Under the pieces are notes generated by a model. That model searched no databases and had not been told where the DNA came from. It saw only the letters and a program-made list of their open reading frames with translations. Both the position numbers and the translations under genes were made by a program. This document shows positions 5,615-6,022 of a stretch of 6,022 nt of DNA, in pieces. Positions within the stretch are counted from its first letter, which is position 1; the number at the start of each line of letters is the position of its first letter. Source of the stretch: an uncultured Blautia sp. (GTDB taxonomy: Bacteria > Bacillota > Clostridia > Lachnospirales > Lachnospiraceae); the NCBI GenBank assembly GCA_900551465.1, contig URWL01000139.1:1-6022 (forward strand), read 5' to 3'.

Positions 5615-5672
5615 GTTTTCCTCCAGTTATTTCTTTTCTGTCAGTCTCTTTCTCCTTCATATGGAAAAGCGC
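5615..5672 (-). other. Short gap between the DUF975 gene and tex
   Basis: This 58-nt gap contains only the tex ribosome binding site (GGAGG, 5624-5620). I see no convincing -35/-10 pair and no stem followed by a U-tract. Cotranscription of tex from the upstream gene is therefore the simplest reading. Confidence 0.5.
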
Positions 5673-6022
5673 CTATGCCTCTGCGTCATAATCATCCCCT
5701 GTACGATGAGCCTCAGGTTCCTGCATTTCCTCTGAATTTCCGTTTTCCCCGGTTAATCCAAGGACTTCCGGAGTCCATCTGGCCATTTCCTGTGCGTGCT
5801 TTCTCCGTCTCTCCTCCAGTTCTCCGGTCACATCCATATAAAAGGCTGTCATAGATGCCTGCATATACGGCATAACCCAGATAAGCGCAATGTAAAATGT
5901 CACTACAGACAAAAGGATCATGGGTACAAAGCTAAGCTGAAGCATAAAAAACTTCCACATATGTCCCTTCATCAGCTGTGCACTTTTTTTCAATGCCTGA
6001 GTTCCTTTTAGCTGCGGTTCAT
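5673..6022 (-). CDS. DUF975 family membrane protein, C-terminal part (cut by right edge)
   Basis: The frame is open from the right edge to TAG at 5675-5673, giving 115 residues of the C-terminus; the start is outside the window. The visible part contains MKGHMWKFFMLQLSFVPM, a hydrophobic segment of about 20 residues, then VMPYMQASMTAFYMDV. This order is the hallmark C-terminal block of DUF975 proteins, which are multi-spanning membrane proteins of unknown function common in Firmicutes. After it comes a hydrophilic tail of about 50 residues, basic at first (ERRRKHAQ) and then strongly acidic (Glu/Asp-rich to the end), presumably cytoplasmic. A TTG at 5993 could look like a start, but the frame continues upstream without a stop and that TTG falls inside the conserved region, so it is internal. 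It lies 58 nt upstream of tex on the same strand. Confidence 0.8.
   Translation of the reverse strand, partial: EPQLKGTQALKKSAQLMKGHMWKFFMLQLSFVPMILLSVVTFYIALIWVMPYMQASMTAFYMDVTGELEERRRKHAQEMARWTPEVLGLTGENGNSEEMQEPEAHRTGDDYDAEA

Noticed and set aside
5991..5993. TTG as start of a 106-residue protein
   Set aside because: The frame stays open upstream to the window edge and the DUF975 conserved block begins just after it, so this is an internal leucine codon of a partial gene.

Overview
The window looks like chromosomal DNA from a low-to-mid GC, Gram-positive gut anaerobe of the Clostridia, most likely Lachnospiraceae. This rests on the strong GGAGG-type ribosome binding sites, near-consensus sigma-A promoters with 17-nt spacers, the style of the proteins (clostridial BMP-type and ABC_sub_bind-type solute-binding proteins, a DUF975 membrane protein, Tex), and ATG starts at nearly every gene. 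Genus cannot be fixed from the sequence alone.

Layout. (1) 1-249, minus strand: N-terminal 83 codons of a BMP-family ABC solute-binding protein, cut by the left edge. (2) 250-564: a compact divergent control region. It holds one promoter per direction, a 7-bp-arm inverted repeat over the minus-strand -35, a 12-nt direct repeat midway between the promoters, and a structured leader with a possible 16-codon leader peptide on the minus side. (3) 565-3364, plus strand: a complete three-gene ABC importer operon of the TrpXYZ/ABC_sub_bind type: solute-binding protein, permease, ATPase. An 18-bp RNA hairpin lies between the first two genes, and the last two overlap by 8 nt. (4) 3365-3460: a 16-bp stem that probably terminates the convergent transcripts. 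(5) 3461-5614, minus strand: intact tex, encoding the S1-domain transcription accessory protein. (6) 5673-6022, minus strand: C-terminal part of a DUF975 membrane protein, cut by the right edge and 58 nt upstream of tex, probably cotranscribed with it.

How it works together. The plus-strand operon encodes a full importer: a secreted receptor captures the ligand, a BPD_transp_2-type permease carries it, and one ATPase type drives transport. The hairpin after the receptor gene offers a simple way to make more receptor than membrane complex. A second receptor of a different family is divergently transcribed from the same intergenic region, so the two uptake systems may share control. Ligands are not determined by the sequence: the plus-strand system resembles the streptococcal tryptophan transporter, but its leader of about 60 nt is too short for a T-box. 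The BMP family most often binds nucleosides.

I see no mobile element, CRISPR array, tRNA or rRNA. The genes themselves belong to recognised families. The less ordinary content is in the divergent control region and the intercistronic hairpin.
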